Source: Actinomycetota bacterium (GTDB lineage: Bacteria; Actinomycetota; Actinomycetes; Nanopelagicales; Nanopelagicaceae). From it: a stretch of DNA of 64,000 bases. The position numbers and the translations under genes were made by a program. Under the pieces are notes generated by a model. That model ran no database searches and was not told the DNA's origin. It was given only the letters and a program-made list of their open reading frames with translations. How positions within the stretch are numbered: position 1 is the first letter of the stretch; the number at the start of each line of letters is the position of its first letter. Of the stretch, positions 1 to 8,403 are shown piece by piece. The stretch lies in assembly GCA_009726125.1 (NCBI GenBank), contig WLIT01000001.1, positions 62,001 through 126,000 of the forward strand, in the 5' to 3' direction.

Positions 1-550
1 CGGAACCATCCCAATTAATTGCATTTGCAATCAAAATTAACGAATTGTTTATATGGTCGAAGACCGCGAGATCACTGCACAATAAAAATTCATACATTGG
101 AAGACCAAGATCATCTTTCGCCAGGTTATCTATACGCTCTAAAATTCGCACTGCGTCATAACCTAAATATCCAACCAAGCCACTTGTTAGTGGGGGCAAT
201 CCTTCAATACGAGGTGAGCGCAACTGGGTTGAAGTTTTTCTTATTGCATCCAAATTCTTTTCGCCCTTTGGTGCTCCATCTGGAACGCTGCCAGACCAGG
301 TTCCGACACCGTTCTCTTCGCGAAGCGTTGCGACTGCTGGTAAACCAATAAAAGAGTATCTCGACCATTTGCCATCATTCTCAGCTGATTCGAGAAGGAA
401 TGTTCCCTCTCGGCTCATCGCTAATTTCTTATAAATTGTTAGCGGTGTTTCAGAATTAGCAAAGACTTTTACATGAAGCGGGATTATGTTGTTGCTTTTG
501 GCATGCTTGCGAAATTGCTCGAGCGACATAACCTGATCAAATAACGACAT
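1..550 (-). CDS. trpE: anthranilate synthase component I, N-terminal part (cut by window edge)
   Basis: Reading the minus strand from an ATG at 550 gives an open frame of 183 codons that runs off the window start. The translation begins MSLFDQVMSLEQF and contains LLESAENDGKWSRYSFIG, the GLVGYLGYD block and the segment PMYEFLLCSDLAVFDH, all characteristic of the TrpE N-terminal (substrate and feedback-site) domain. The catalytic chorismate-binding half lies outside the window. The enzyme makes anthranilate from chorismate with ammonia supplied by TrpG. GGAG sits 8 nt before the ATG. An in-frame ATG at 589 would add 13 residues. The gene is divergent from trpD-trpG. PabB is the main alternative, but the DGKWSRYSFIG segment and the trp neighbours favour TrpE. 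Confidence 0.88.
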   Translation of the reverse strand, partial: MSLFDQVMSLEQFRKHAKSNNIIPLHVKVFANSETPLTIYKKLAMSREGTFLLESAENDGKWSRYSFIGLPAVATLREENGVGTWSGSVPDGAPKGEKNLDAIRKTSTQLRSPRIEGLPPLTSGLVGYLGYDAVRILERIDNLAKDDLGLPMYEFLLCSDLAVFDHINNSLILIANAINWDGS

Positions 551-597
551 CAGCGCGCTCCGATTGAGCTTCGTGAAATGGGGAGGCATGCCAACAT
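550..597 (-). CDS. possible 15-codon leader ORF upstream of trpE
   Basis: On the minus strand an ATG at 597 lies 6 nt after a TAGACT hexamer and opens a frame of 15 codons (MLACLPISRSSIGAR) whose TGA overlaps the trpE ATG by one base (TGATG). The geometry would suit a leaderless leader peptide translationally coupled to trpE. It has no tryptophan codons, so classical trp attenuation is not supported. It may equally be chance, because trpE could start at the in-frame ATG at 589. Confidence 0.2.
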   Translation of the reverse strand: MLACLPISRSSIGAR

Positions 598-662
598 TTG
601 GACAGTCTACACTGACACCTATTCTTGATAGCGGGTGATTAATAAGTTCGAAGAGGAGGAAC
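551..662. promoter_or_regulatory. divergent trpE / trpD promoter region
   Basis: This 112-bp gap separates trpE (minus) from trpD (plus). On the plus strand TTGGAC (598-603) and TATTCT (620-625) are 16 bp apart and could be -35/-10 boxes for trpD, followed by a strong AGGAGG (654-659) three bases before the ATG at 663. On the minus strand TAGACT (608-603) is a candidate -10 for trpE. The two candidate promoters overlap, so the two transcription units may interfere with each other. No Trp-rich leader was found on either strand. Confidence 0.4.
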
Positions 663-1709
663 ATGTCCATCGGTATTGAATCCTTGATAAGCGATTTAAA
701 AATTGGCCGTGATCATTCTGCGGAATCTGCTGAATGGATTATGAGTGAGATCCTTCAAGGCAAGCTAACTGATGAACAAATTGCAAATTGGATAACTGCA
801 CTCAGCGCTAAGGGTGAGACGCCAGAAGAAATCGAATTCTTTATCAACATTATGTATCGATACGCACTTCCAATTGATATTTCACAGCGTGCAGTAGACC
901 CTGTTGGCACTGGAGGCGATGGCTTCAATACGATAAATATTTCAACAACTTCTGCGATTATCGCTGCTGCTGCAGGAAGTATTGTTGCAAAACACGGATC
1001 TGTTGCCGCAACCTCGAAATCAGGTTCCGCGGATGTACTCGTTGAACTTGGAATAAATATTGATTTAGATGGCAAGACCAATGAGGACTCAATCAGCAAA
1101 TTTGGAATTGCTTTTATGAAGGCGACTAAATATCACAGCTCTTTGCGATATGCAGCTCCAGCACGCCGCGCAATTGGAAAGCCAACTGTATTTAATGTGC
1201 TTGGACCGCTTTCAAATCCAAGTAAGCCAAAAGCATTTGCCCTGGGAATTGCGCCGCAAAATCGCTTTGATTTAATGAGCGAAGTAATGCGCAATCGAGG
1301 TGCCGATGGATTTATAGTTCGCGGTAATGATGGAATGGATGAGATAACTATTGTTACGTCAACAAAGGTTCGAGAAATATTTGATGGCAAGCAAAAAGAT
1401 TATGAAATTACCCCAGAGGATTTTGGATTTAAAAGAGATTCAATTGATACCTTGCGTGGTGGATTGCCGGCAGAAAATGCCGCAATTATTCGAGATTATT
1501 TAGCAGGCAAGCAAGGACCAATCAGAGATGCGCTTTTATTGAATTCGGGTTTAACAATTGCCGCTTATAACGGAAAACATGAGAAAGATATTCATGAGCA
1601 GATAAAGGTTGGGATTGAAAGTGCAACCGATGCAATCGATTCAGGAAGCGCACTTAATTTATTAAACGATTGGGGAAGTTATACCCAAGAAGTAGGTGGC
1701 AAGGCATGA
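663..1709 (+). CDS. trpD: anthranilate phosphoribosyltransferase
   Basis: Transfers the phosphoribosyl group of PRPP to anthranilate, the second step of tryptophan synthesis. The 348-residue length is normal. The N-terminal helical domain is followed by the PRPP loop GTGGD (82-86), NIST (92-95), KHG (110-112), the SKSGSAD segment, the anthranilate-contacting RYAAPARRAIG stretch, FNVLGPLSNP, and a metal-associated GMDEI. These separate it from the related pyrimidine nucleoside phosphorylases. The ATG is preceded by AGGAGG. Its TGA overlaps the start of trpG (ATGA), so the two are probably translationally coupled. TrpE is encoded divergently, and the remaining trp genes are not in the window. 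Confidence 0.95.
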   Translation: MSIGIESLISDLKIGRDHSAESAEWIMSEILQGKLTDEQIANWITALSAKGETPEEIEFFINIMYRYALPIDISQRAVDPVGTGGDGFNTINISTTSAIIAAAAGSIVAKHGSVAATSKSGSADVLVELGINIDLDGKTNEDSISKFGIAFMKATKYHSSLRYAAPARRAIGKPTVFNVLGPLSNPSKPKAFALGIAPQNRFDLMSEVMRNRGADGFIVRGNDGMDEITIVTSTKVREIFDGKQKDYEITPEDFGFKRDSIDTLRGGLPAENAAIIRDYLAGKQGPIRDALLLNSGLTIAAYNGKHEKDIHEQIKVGIESATDAIDSGSALNLLNDWGSYTQEVGGKA

Positions 1710-2284
1710 GCGCACCCAATATTCTCGTAGTAGATAACTTTGATTCATTTGTCTTCAACTTAGTAAATTATTTGAATGAGCTTGGCGCAAAGACAACTGT
1801 CATTCGTAACGATGAATTGAATAGTATTAATTTCTCAGACTTTGATGGAATTTTAATCTCTCCCGGACCGGGGCACCCAAGTGAGGCTGCGGGCACCCTT
1901 GATGCAATCGCATATGCAACCCAAAATAGTATGCCGTTACTTGGAATCTGCTTAGGTCATCAAGCCATCGGTGAAGCATTTGGAGGAACTGTAGATCGAG
2001 CACCAGAACTTTTGCACGGAAAAATTTCACATATTCACCACACCCAAGCTGGAATTTTTAAAGATATTCCGCAGAATTACGTTGCAACTAGATATCACTC
2101 ACTCGCAATCAAAGAAGAGAATTTTCCAGAAGTTTTAGAAATTACAGCACGTTCAGAGTCAGGCGTGATTATGGGTGTTCGGCATAAATCTCTACCAATT
2201 CAAGGGGTGCAATTCCACCCAGAATCAATTTTGACCGAGCATGGCCACAAATTATTACAAAACTGGTTGGATGAAATTAAGTAA
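1706..2284 (+). CDS. trpG: anthranilate/aminodeoxychorismate synthase glutaminase subunit
   Basis: A class I glutamine amidotransferase of 192 residues that releases ammonia from glutamine for anthranilate synthase. In many bacteria the same subunit also serves p-aminobenzoate synthesis. It shows the N-terminal DNFDSFVFNLVNYL, the ISPGPGHP oxyanion region, the nucleophile in GICLGHQAIGEAFGG (Cys82), and HPES (His171, Glu173) completing the triad. I chose the ATG at 1706 that overlaps the trpD stop, because the frame upstream (from 1670) encodes non-homologous residues. No other pabA is visible near the fol genes at 54 kb, so an amphibolic role is possible (inference). Its 3' end overlaps kynureninase by 8 bp on the other strand. 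Confidence 0.9.
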   Translation: MSAPNILVVDNFDSFVFNLVNYLNELGAKTTVIRNDELNSINFSDFDGILISPGPGHPSEAAGTLDAIAYATQNSMPLLGICLGHQAIGEAFGGTVDRAPELLHGKISHIHHTQAGIFKDIPQNYVATRYHSLAIKEENFPEVLEITARSESGVIMGVRHKSLPIQGVQFHPESILTEHGHKLLQNWLDEIK

Positions 2285-3551
2285 CTTTTGAGTTGGTGTT
2301 CTGTACTTTCTCGTACTGACGCGTTGAAACTAAATCACGCAAGCGCTGGAATCCATCCCAGATTTCGACATAGGAATTTTGCAACGGTGAAATTGCGAGC
2401 CGAACCGAATTCGGCGCTCGGTAATCTGGAATAACGTCAGCAAATTCTCGAAGTGCAAAAGCAATTCGCTTTGCCTCTGGATGTACCAATGAAAGATGCC
2501 CACCACGCTCTTTAGCGTCGCGTGGGGTATTTAGCGTAAAACCCAATTCAACTAACCAAGCGTCAAAAAGGGCGACCATCATCTCGGTTCCTTTTGCGCA
2601 CTTCGCTTCGATATTTTTTATGCCAGCTTCTTCAATAATTCCAAATGATGTTTGGATTGATCGAAGTGCAATTATTGATGGTGTTGCAATTTGAAAACCG
2701 GCTAGCCCCTGCGCCTTATTAAATGTTGAACCCATTGCAAACATATTCTCTTGGGCGTGCCATCCTTGAATCGGAACTTGCAACTCACTTTGAACCCGCT
2801 TAGAAACATACATCCATGCTGGTGCGCCCGGCCCAGAGCTTCCATATTTATAAGTGCAACCAACGGCAAGATCAACACCATCTCGATCAAATTGTAAATC
2901 TAAAGCGCCAACCGCGTGGCTGCAATCCCAGATAGTAAAAGCACCATATTTGCGAGCCAGATCTGTTATCGCTTTTACGTTATTTCTAGCGCCGGAGCGA
3001 TACTGGATTACTTCAAAGGAGACAAGTGCAACATCATCACTGAGATATTTCTCTAGAATTTCTGGAGTTATCTGCTCGTGTTTTGAAATAACAGGATCTT
3101 CATTATTTATCGTAATTAAATTTAATCCGCGCTCTTTGGCATATCCTTGCAATATATATCGATCTGTTGGAAAGTTGGCTTCATCAATAATTATGGTTTT
3201 GCGCCCAGGTCTTGCAGTAAGAGCAGCTCCGACTAATTGATAAAAATTTACCGATGTCGTGTCAGTAGCAATAACTTGGCCGGGTGCGGAACCGAGAGTT
3301 GCTCGTCCGATTAAGTCACCGGTTGTAAAAGGCTCCTCAATCCATTCATTCCAACCCTCGACCACCTTTGCGCCCCAACCATTAACTAAATAATCATTGA
3401 TTGCTTTAATCGTTTTATGAGGCAGGCGGCCTAAGGAATTACCATCTAAATAACAGATATTGGAATCAGGAATAACAAACTCGGCGCGATACTTTCCAAG
3501 TGGATCATTTGCATCTAATTCCAGCGCATAAGCTCTATCTGTAACGTCCAT
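2277..3551 (-). CDS. kynU: kynureninase
   Basis: A PLP enzyme of 424 residues that splits kynurenine (or 3-hydroxykynurenine) into anthranilate (or 3-hydroxyanthranilate) and alanine. It shows the kynureninase start LDANDPLGKYRAEF, the YLDGNSLGRLP block (34-44), DTTSVNFYQL, the cofactor Asp and His in WDCSHAVGALDL, and the Schiff-base lysine in GCTYKYGSSGPGAP (Lys235). The gene ends head-on against trpG, so anthranilate made here could feed TrpD. A kynurenine formamidase-like hydrolase lies at 20.7 kb. No tryptophan 2,3-dioxygenase is seen, so the source of kynurenine is unknown. The ATG is 6 nt downstream of a TAGAGT hexamer with no Shine-Dalgarno, suggesting a leaderless transcript. Confidence 0.92.
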   Translation of the reverse strand: MDVTDRAYALELDANDPLGKYRAEFVIPDSNICYLDGNSLGRLPHKTIKAINDYLVNGWGAKVVEGWNEWIEEPFTTGDLIGRATLGSAPGQVIATDTTSVNFYQLVGAALTARPGRKTIIIDEANFPTDRYILQGYAKERGLNLITINNEDPVISKHEQITPEILEKYLSDDVALVSFEVIQYRSGARNNVKAITDLARKYGAFTIWDCSHAVGALDLQFDRDGVDLAVGCTYKYGSSGPGAPAWMYVSKRVQSELQVPIQGWHAQENMFAMGSTFNKAQGLAGFQIATPSIIALRSIQTSFGIIEEAGIKNIEAKCAKGTEMMVALFDAWLVELGFTLNTPRDAKERGGHLSLVHPEAKRIAFALREFADVIPDYRAPNSVRLAISPLQNSYVEIWDGFQRLRDLVSTRQYEKVQNTNSKVT

Positions 3552-3587
3552 TTACGTACTCTAGCAATCGTCAAATACTCTTGGGCA
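3552..3587. promoter_or_regulatory. 36-bp divergent promoter with two facing -10 hexamers
   Basis: This is the whole space between the kynU and ABC-F start codons. A minus-strand TAGAGT (3563-3558) lies 6 nt from the kynU ATG, and a plus-strand TACTCT (3576-3581) lies 6 nt from the ABC-F ATG. The hexamers are 12 bp apart. Each -35 region would fall in or near the opposite gene's start. Neither gene has a Shine-Dalgarno, which fits leaderless mRNAs. Promoter function is inferred from position only. Confidence 0.5.
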
Positions 3588-5369
3588 ATGGCCAGCCGAA
3601 ACTTATTAAATCTTGAATCAGTTTCAAAGGCATTCGATATCCGTGCACTCCTAGATAGCGTCTCACTTGGCGTTAATGAAGCTGAACGAATTGGAGTTGT
3701 TGGTCGCAATGGTGGTGGCAAGAGCACGCTCTTGAAAGTAATGGCGGGAATAGAACCGCCTGATGAAGGGCGAATAGCGAAAGCTGGTTCGGTAAATATC
3801 GGAATCTTGAGCCAAGTAGATGACTTGAGTGAAACTTCATTAGTAAAAGATGTAGTCCTCGGAAATTCAAAGGTCCACGAATGGGCGAGTGATGCAAAAG
3901 TTCGTGAGGTATTAACGGGTCTATTTGGTGGATTTAGCGAGGAACTTTTAAACCGAAAAATCTCACACCTTTCTGGTGGTGAACGACGCCGAGTGCATCT
4001 TGCGAAACTACTAATCGCAGACTTTGATTTAGTGTTACTAGATGAACCGACAAATCATTTGGATGTCGAAGGTGTTGCTTGGCTTGCAGAATACATAAAG
4101 CGAAATACCAAGTTAGCCGTAGTAGTTATTACCCACGATCGATGGTTCTTGGACGAAGTATCAGAACAAATTTGGGAAGTTGTTGAGGGGAAAGTCTTGG
4201 CTTACGAAGGCGGATATTCCGCATATGTACTTTCAAAGGCAGAGCGGGCTCGCCAAATAACTGTCGAAGATGGCAAGCGAAATATGTTAATCCGTAAGGA
4301 GTTGGCTTGGTTGCGTCGCGGTGCACCCGCCCGAACTGCGAAACCAAAATTTCGAATCGAAGCTGCAAATACTCTTATTGCAAACGAACCCCCACCAAGA
4401 AACGAATCCGAACTCTTAAACTTTGCTGCAAATAGATTAGGTAATACCGTCTATGAAATTCACCAAGCAACAATTAAAGCTGGCGAAAAACTTATTCTCG
4501 AAGACCTTTATTGGAACGTTGGGCCAGGAGATCGAATTGGGATTGTGGGCATAAATGGCGCTGGCAAGACAACTTTAATTCGCGCCCTGCTAGGTCAGAT
4601 AGCAGCAAGCGCTGGAAAGATAACAACTGGAGTAACAGTTAAATCAGCCTTCTTGTCACAACATTTAGAAGAGTTGGATCCAACTTGGCGCGTTTTAGAA
4701 GCGGTAGAGAAGGTAGCAAACCAAGTACAACTAGGAAATGGCAAAGAACTTTCAGCAAGCCAATTATGCGAACGGTTAGGTTTTAATACCGATTCACAGT
4801 GGACTCCAGTCGGGGATTTATCTGGTGGTGAACGACGTAGATTGCAATTAACCAGGTTACTAATGGATAGTCCCAACGTTTTACTTCTAGATGAACCAAC
4901 AAATGATTTTGATGTTGAAACTTTGACCGCGCTAGAAGACTTATTAGATTCTTTTGGTGGAACGCTCTTAGTTATTTCACACGATAGATACTTTCTAGAA
5001 CGAGTCTGTGATCGCTTTGTTGGACTGCTGGGTGATGCAAAACTTCGCGATCTGCCAGGCGGAATTGAAGAGTATTTGAAACTGCGCGCAAATAGTGGGC
5101 AACTCAATAATTCATCGGCTCCAAAAGGCAAGACATCAAATATCATCGAGATTAAAGAGTTAAAAAAAGAGATTGCAAAATACGAGCGACAGATCTCAAA
5201 AATTGATATTGAAATTCTTGGACTAGAAAAGAAGCAGGAAGAGTTGGCTTTTGACCATGAGAAGCTCAGGAGTACCATGGAAGAATTAACAGCAAGTATT
5301 AGAAAGAAGAGCGAAGCAGAAGAGCTTTGGCTTGAAGCAAACCACAAGTTAGAAGGGCTCGAAAATTAA
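3588..5369 (+). CDS. ABC-F family ATPase (Uup-like, two nucleotide-binding domains)
   Basis: A cytoplasmic tandem ABC protein of 593 residues without membrane segments. NBD1 has Walker A GRNGGGKST (39-47), signature LSGGERRR and LLDEPTNHLD. NBD2 has GINGAGKTT, LSGGERRR and LLDEPTNDFD. A charged, heptad-rich tail of about 75 residues, rich in K and E, resembles the C-terminal coiled coil of Uup. ABC-F proteins of this layout act on the ribosome or DNA rather than in transport; some give antibiotic resistance, but nothing here identifies the substrate. The first NBD has G-G-G instead of the usual G-S/A-G in Walker A. The start lies 6 nt after a TACTCT hexamer with no Shine-Dalgarno. Confidence 0.88.
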   Translation: MASRNLLNLESVSKAFDIRALLDSVSLGVNEAERIGVVGRNGGGKSTLLKVMAGIEPPDEGRIAKAGSVNIGILSQVDDLSETSLVKDVVLGNSKVHEWASDAKVREVLTGLFGGFSEELLNRKISHLSGGERRRVHLAKLLIADFDLVLLDEPTNHLDVEGVAWLAEYIKRNTKLAVVVITHDRWFLDEVSEQIWEVVEGKVLAYEGGYSAYVLSKAERARQITVEDGKRNMLIRKELAWLRRGAPARTAKPKFRIEAANTLIANEPPPRNESELLNFAANRLGNTVYEIHQATIKAGEKLILEDLYWNVGPGDRIGIVGINGAGKTTLIRALLGQIAASAGKITTGVTVKSAFLSQHLEELDPTWRVLEAVEKVANQVQLGNGKELSASQLCERLGFNTDSQWTPVGDLSGGERRRLQLTRLLMDSPNVLLLDEPTNDFDVETLTALEDLLDSFGGTLLVISHDRYFLERVCDRFVGLLGDAKLRDLPGGIEEYLKLRANSGQLNNSSAPKGKTSNIIEIKELKKEIAKYERQISKIDIEILGLEKKQEELAFDHEKLRSTMEELTASIRKKSEAEELWLEANHKLEGLEN

Positions 5370-5400
5370 AAGTTCGCATTCGAATATTGCCAAACTGGAA

Positions 5401-6315
5401 TTGCTTGCCGCAATCTCTGGAGTAATGATTGCTCTGCAATCTAGAGCGAATGGCGAGCTCTCACACATACTTGGCAATAGCACGGAAGCTGCGCTGGTCT
5501 CTTTTGGATCTGGGCTAATAGTTATCACCTTGATTACGCCATTCAACAGCGCAATTAAAAATGGAATTCGCAATCTTCAAAGAGCAGTCAAAGCAAAAGA
5601 GATTCCAAGATGGCGTTTGTTTGCCGGTGTTCTAGGTGGAAGTTTTGTTGCTCTTCAAACCCAAGTCGTTCCGCTTATAGGAGTCGCTCTTTACTCCGTT
5701 GCGTCAATTGCGGGACAAACTGCGACATCTTTAGTGGTCGATCGGATCGGGCTAACCGGCGGCGGCAAAAAACTTATTTCTAAACGTCGGGTTACCGCGG
5801 CTCTCATAACGGTTTTTGCAGTACTTATTTCAGTTTTAGATCGAATTTCAATTTCCTCATTCTCACTATTTGCAGTTCTGCTCGCAGTTCTTGCAGGAGC
5901 GTTAGTTGGAGTGCAACGAGCGCTAAATGGTCAGATCAATGAGCATTCCAAAGCCAGCTTTACGACATCGCTTTTGAATTTTGTTATGGGAACTTCAACT
6001 CTTGTGATTCTATTGTTTGCACTGCTTATTTTTAAAGGTGATGCCATCGTTCCATTGCCGAGCGGGCCATGGTGGGTCTATACCGGCGGCACGATTGGTG
6101 TTGTCTATATTGCATTTACATCAACAATTGTTCAACACCTTGGCGTTCTTACCTTCACGCTATTTAGTGTTGGTGGAACGTTAATTGGTTCGCTATTGAT
6201 TGATATTTTCTTACCGACAAAGGGCAATACCGTTTCTTGGTACTTAGTTTCTGGAATTATTATGACTTACTTAGGAGTGATAATTGGTGGGCAATCTAGA
6301 ATATTTAAGCGTTAG
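5401..6315 (+). CDS. DMT-superfamily membrane transporter (YdcZ/DUF606-like, duplicated)
   Basis: An integral membrane protein of about 304 residues with roughly ten hydrophobic segments in two similar halves. ALQSRANGELS near residue 14 and VQRALNGQINEHS in the second half are matching repeats, the hallmark of the two-repeat YdcZ-type DMT family. The substrate is unknown. The start is uncertain: no ATG or GTG exists between the upstream in-frame stop and the first membrane segment, so TTG at 5401 is used, with CTG at 5395 and ATT at 5365 as alternatives. It follows the ABC-F gene by 31 bp, probably in one transcript. Its end overlaps the convergent malic enzyme gene by 11 bp. Confidence 0.8.
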   Translation: MLAAISGVMIALQSRANGELSHILGNSTEAALVSFGSGLIVITLITPFNSAIKNGIRNLQRAVKAKEIPRWRLFAGVLGGSFVALQTQVVPLIGVALYSVASIAGQTATSLVVDRIGLTGGGKKLISKRRVTAALITVFAVLISVLDRISISSFSLFAVLLAVLAGALVGVQRALNGQINEHSKASFTTSLLNFVMGTSTLVILLFALLIFKGDAIVPLPSGPWWVYTGGTIGVVYIAFTSTIVQHLGVLTFTLFSVGGTLIGSLLIDIFLPTKGNTVSWYLVSGIIMTYLGVIIGGQSRIFKR

Positions 6316-7693
6316 TTTTCCCAGCAAGCTTTACCGCTTCAGCAACCTTTGAAACAACTTGTACATCAAAAACACTTGGAATAATGAAGTTTGCATTCAG
6401 TTGTTCAGAGTTAACACAAGACGAAATCGCATCGGCCGCTGCAACCAACATCGCATCAGTGATTTTTGTGATTCGGCCATCTAGAAGTCCACGGAAGATT
6501 CCAGGGAATGCTAGAACATTATTAATTTGGTTAGGTTGATCACTTCTGCCGGTTGCGACAACTGCAGCGTATTTTCTAGCAATAGTTGGGTCAATTTCTG
6601 GATCTGGATTGGCAAGTGCAAAGACGATTGCTCCTGGAGCCATCGCAGCGATATCAGCTTCTTTTAAGACATTTGGCGCACTTACGCCGATAAAAATGTC
6701 AGCGCCTACCATTGCTTGCGCAATATCGCCTTTAAATTTGCCGGGTGCGCAATTATCAACAAACCAGGTACGCATCTCTTCATCGCCTTTTTTATGTTCA
6801 GAGACCAAACCATCTTTGTCGTATCCAATAATATTTTTTGCACCACGCGCAACAAGTAGTCTGGCGATTGCAGTACCTGCTGCTCCAGCCCCGCTCATAA
6901 CTATCTTCGCGTTAGCGAGATCTTTCTTAACAAACTTAAGAGCATTTGTTAGCGCTGCCAATACAACAATCGCAGTTCCATGTTGGTCATCATGAAAAAC
7001 TGGGATATCTAATAGGTCACGGAGTCGACGTTCTATTTCAAAACATCTTGGCGCAGAAATATCTTCAAGATTTATACCGCCATAAACTGGGGCAATAATT
7101 TGTACCGTTCGAACAATCTCATCAACATCTTGGGTATCTAAACAGACCGGCCAAGCGTCAACATCCGCAAAGCGCTTAAATAGCGCAGCCTTTCCCTCCA
7201 TGACAGGAAGCGCTGCTTCGGGCCCAATGTTTCCAAGACCTAAAACGGCTGAACCATCTGTAACAACAGCAACTGTATTTCGCTTAATTGTTAAACGGCG
7301 CGCATCAGATTTATCAGCGGCAATTGCCTGAGAAATTCTGGCAACACCAGGCGTGTAGGCGCGAGATAAATCATCGCGAGTTTTTAGCGGGACCTTTGAT
7401 TGAATTTCTATCTTTCCACCCAAGTGCAATAGAAAAGTTCTATCACTAACTTTGCGAACAATCAGATCAGGATGTCTCGCAATCGAAGCGGTGATTGCTT
7501 CGGCATGCTCGGCATCAATTGCATCGCAAGTTACATCTATTACTACGTGATCTAAGAAAGATTCAACAACATCAAGCGCAGTTATTGCTGCTCCGGCTGC
7601 AGTTATTGCTGTTGTAACTTCAGCAACAGGCTGGGCAGAAGGTGGACCCTCAACCCGAATTGTTATTCCATAACCAGGGCTAGTTGATGCCAT
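6305..7693 (-). CDS. NAD(P)-dependent malic enzyme with N-terminal ACT-like domain
   Basis: Oxidatively decarboxylates malate to pyruvate, linking the TCA cycle to pyruvate and NAD(P)H. It has 462 residues. Residues about 7-85 form an ACT-like regulatory domain (YGITIRVEGPP onwards). The catalytic part begins with SRAYTPGVARISQAI, followed by VTDGSAVLGLGNIGPEAALPVMEGKA, DDQHGTAIV, and the Rossmann loop SGAGAAGTAIARLL. The end PNQINNVLAFPGIFRGLLDGR is typical of the bacterial short form, which lacks the phosphotransacetylase domain of MaeB. It follows upp by 3 bp on the same strand, so the two are co-transcribed. Cofactor preference cannot be told from the sequence. Confidence 0.93.
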   Translation of the reverse strand: MASTSPGYGITIRVEGPPSAQPVAEVTTAITAAGAAITALDVVESFLDHVVIDVTCDAIDAEHAEAITASIARHPDLIVRKVSDRTFLLHLGGKIEIQSKVPLKTRDDLSRAYTPGVARISQAIAADKSDARRLTIKRNTVAVVTDGSAVLGLGNIGPEAALPVMEGKAALFKRFADVDAWPVCLDTQDVDEIVRTVQIIAPVYGGINLEDISAPRCFEIERRLRDLLDIPVFHDDQHGTAIVVLAALTNALKFVKKDLANAKIVMSGAGAAGTAIARLLVARGAKNIIGYDKDGLVSEHKKGDEEMRTWFVDNCAPGKFKGDIAQAMVGADIFIGVSAPNVLKEADIAAMAPGAIVFALANPDPEIDPTIARKYAAVVATGRSDQPNQINNVLAFPGIFRGLLDGRITKITDAMLVAAADAISSCVNSEQLNANFIIPSVFDVQVVSKVAEAVKLAGKTNA

Positions 7694-7696
7694 GGT

Positions 7697-8335
7697 TTAT
7701 ACAACTCCGTAAAGTCGGTCACCAGCATCGCCGAGACCAGGCACGATATATCCCTTTTCATTTAATTTTTCATCGAGTGCGCCAGTGACAATTGTGATTG
7801 GCAAATTCTTTCCGCCAAACTCTTTTTCTAACAGTGCAATTCCTTCAGGAGCAGCCAAAATTGTTATCGCGGTTATATCTGTTGCACCACGTTCAAGTAG
7901 GTAGTTAATAGCAGCGACAAGAGTTCCACCTGTGGCAAGCATTGGGTCAAGGATGTAGCACTGACGCCCAGTTAAATCATCAGGCAACCGGTTTGCGTAA
8001 GTGGATGGTTGAAGTGTGTCGTGATCACGAATCATGCCAAGAAAACCAACTTCAGCCGTCGGCATTAGCCGCGTCATTCCCTCAAGCATTCCAAGCCCCG
8101 CGCGCAAAATTGGGACAACTACAGGTTTTGGTTTTGTGAGTGCTACACCTTCCGCAATCGCAACTGGGGTTTTAACTTTTATTGGAGTTGTGCGCACCTC
8201 TCGAGTGGCTTCATAAGCGAGCAAGGTAACAATTTCCTCAGTCAATTGGCGAAAGGTCGGTGAGTTTGTTTTCTCATCCCGAAGAACGGTCAACTTATGT
8301 GCAAGTAATGGATGGTCCGCAACATGAATCTTCAC
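7697..8335 (-). CDS. upp: uracil phosphoribosyltransferase
   Basis: Salvages uracil to UMP using PRPP. The 212 residues match the family length. Conserved features are [16 protein letters not shown] near the start, [15 protein letters not shown], the PRPP-binding loop [15 protein letters not shown], and the C-terminal uracil-binding [16 protein letters not shown]. The start is a GTG at 8335 with AAGG about 9 nt upstream; no in-frame ATG gives a family-like N terminus. It is the first gene of a unit with malic enzyme and is divergent from the tadA pair. Confidence 0.95.
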   Translation of the reverse strand: MKIHVADHPLLAHKLTVLRDEKTNSPTFRQLTEEIVTLLAYEATREVRTTPIKVKTPVAIAEGVALTKPKPVVVPILRAGLGMLEGMTRLMPTAEVGFLGMIRDHDTLQPSTYANRLPDDLTGRQCYILDPMLATGGTLVAAINYLLERGATDITAITILAAPEGIALLEKEFGGKNLPITIVTGALDEKLNEKGYIVPGLGDAGDRLYGVV

Positions 8336-8403
8336 GACTCATACCTTACTCGCGCGCAGTGGGCTTGTCGCTTGCCCGCTTTAGTGTCAGTATGAAGCCT
8401 TCA

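Noticed and set aside
19-351. A 110-codon plus-strand frame at the window start
   Set aside because: It mirrors the trpE coding sequence on the minus strand, which shows clear family motifs; the plus translation shows no homology.
588-638. A 16-codon plus-strand frame before trpD as a possible trp leader peptide
   Set aside because: It has no tryptophan codon, its GGAGG is only one base from the ATG, and the likely trpD transcription start lies inside it.
4595-5347. A 250-codon minus-strand frame inside the ABC-F gene
   Set aside because: Ser/Lys-rich translation without motifs; the plus strand has two complete ABC domains over the same bases.
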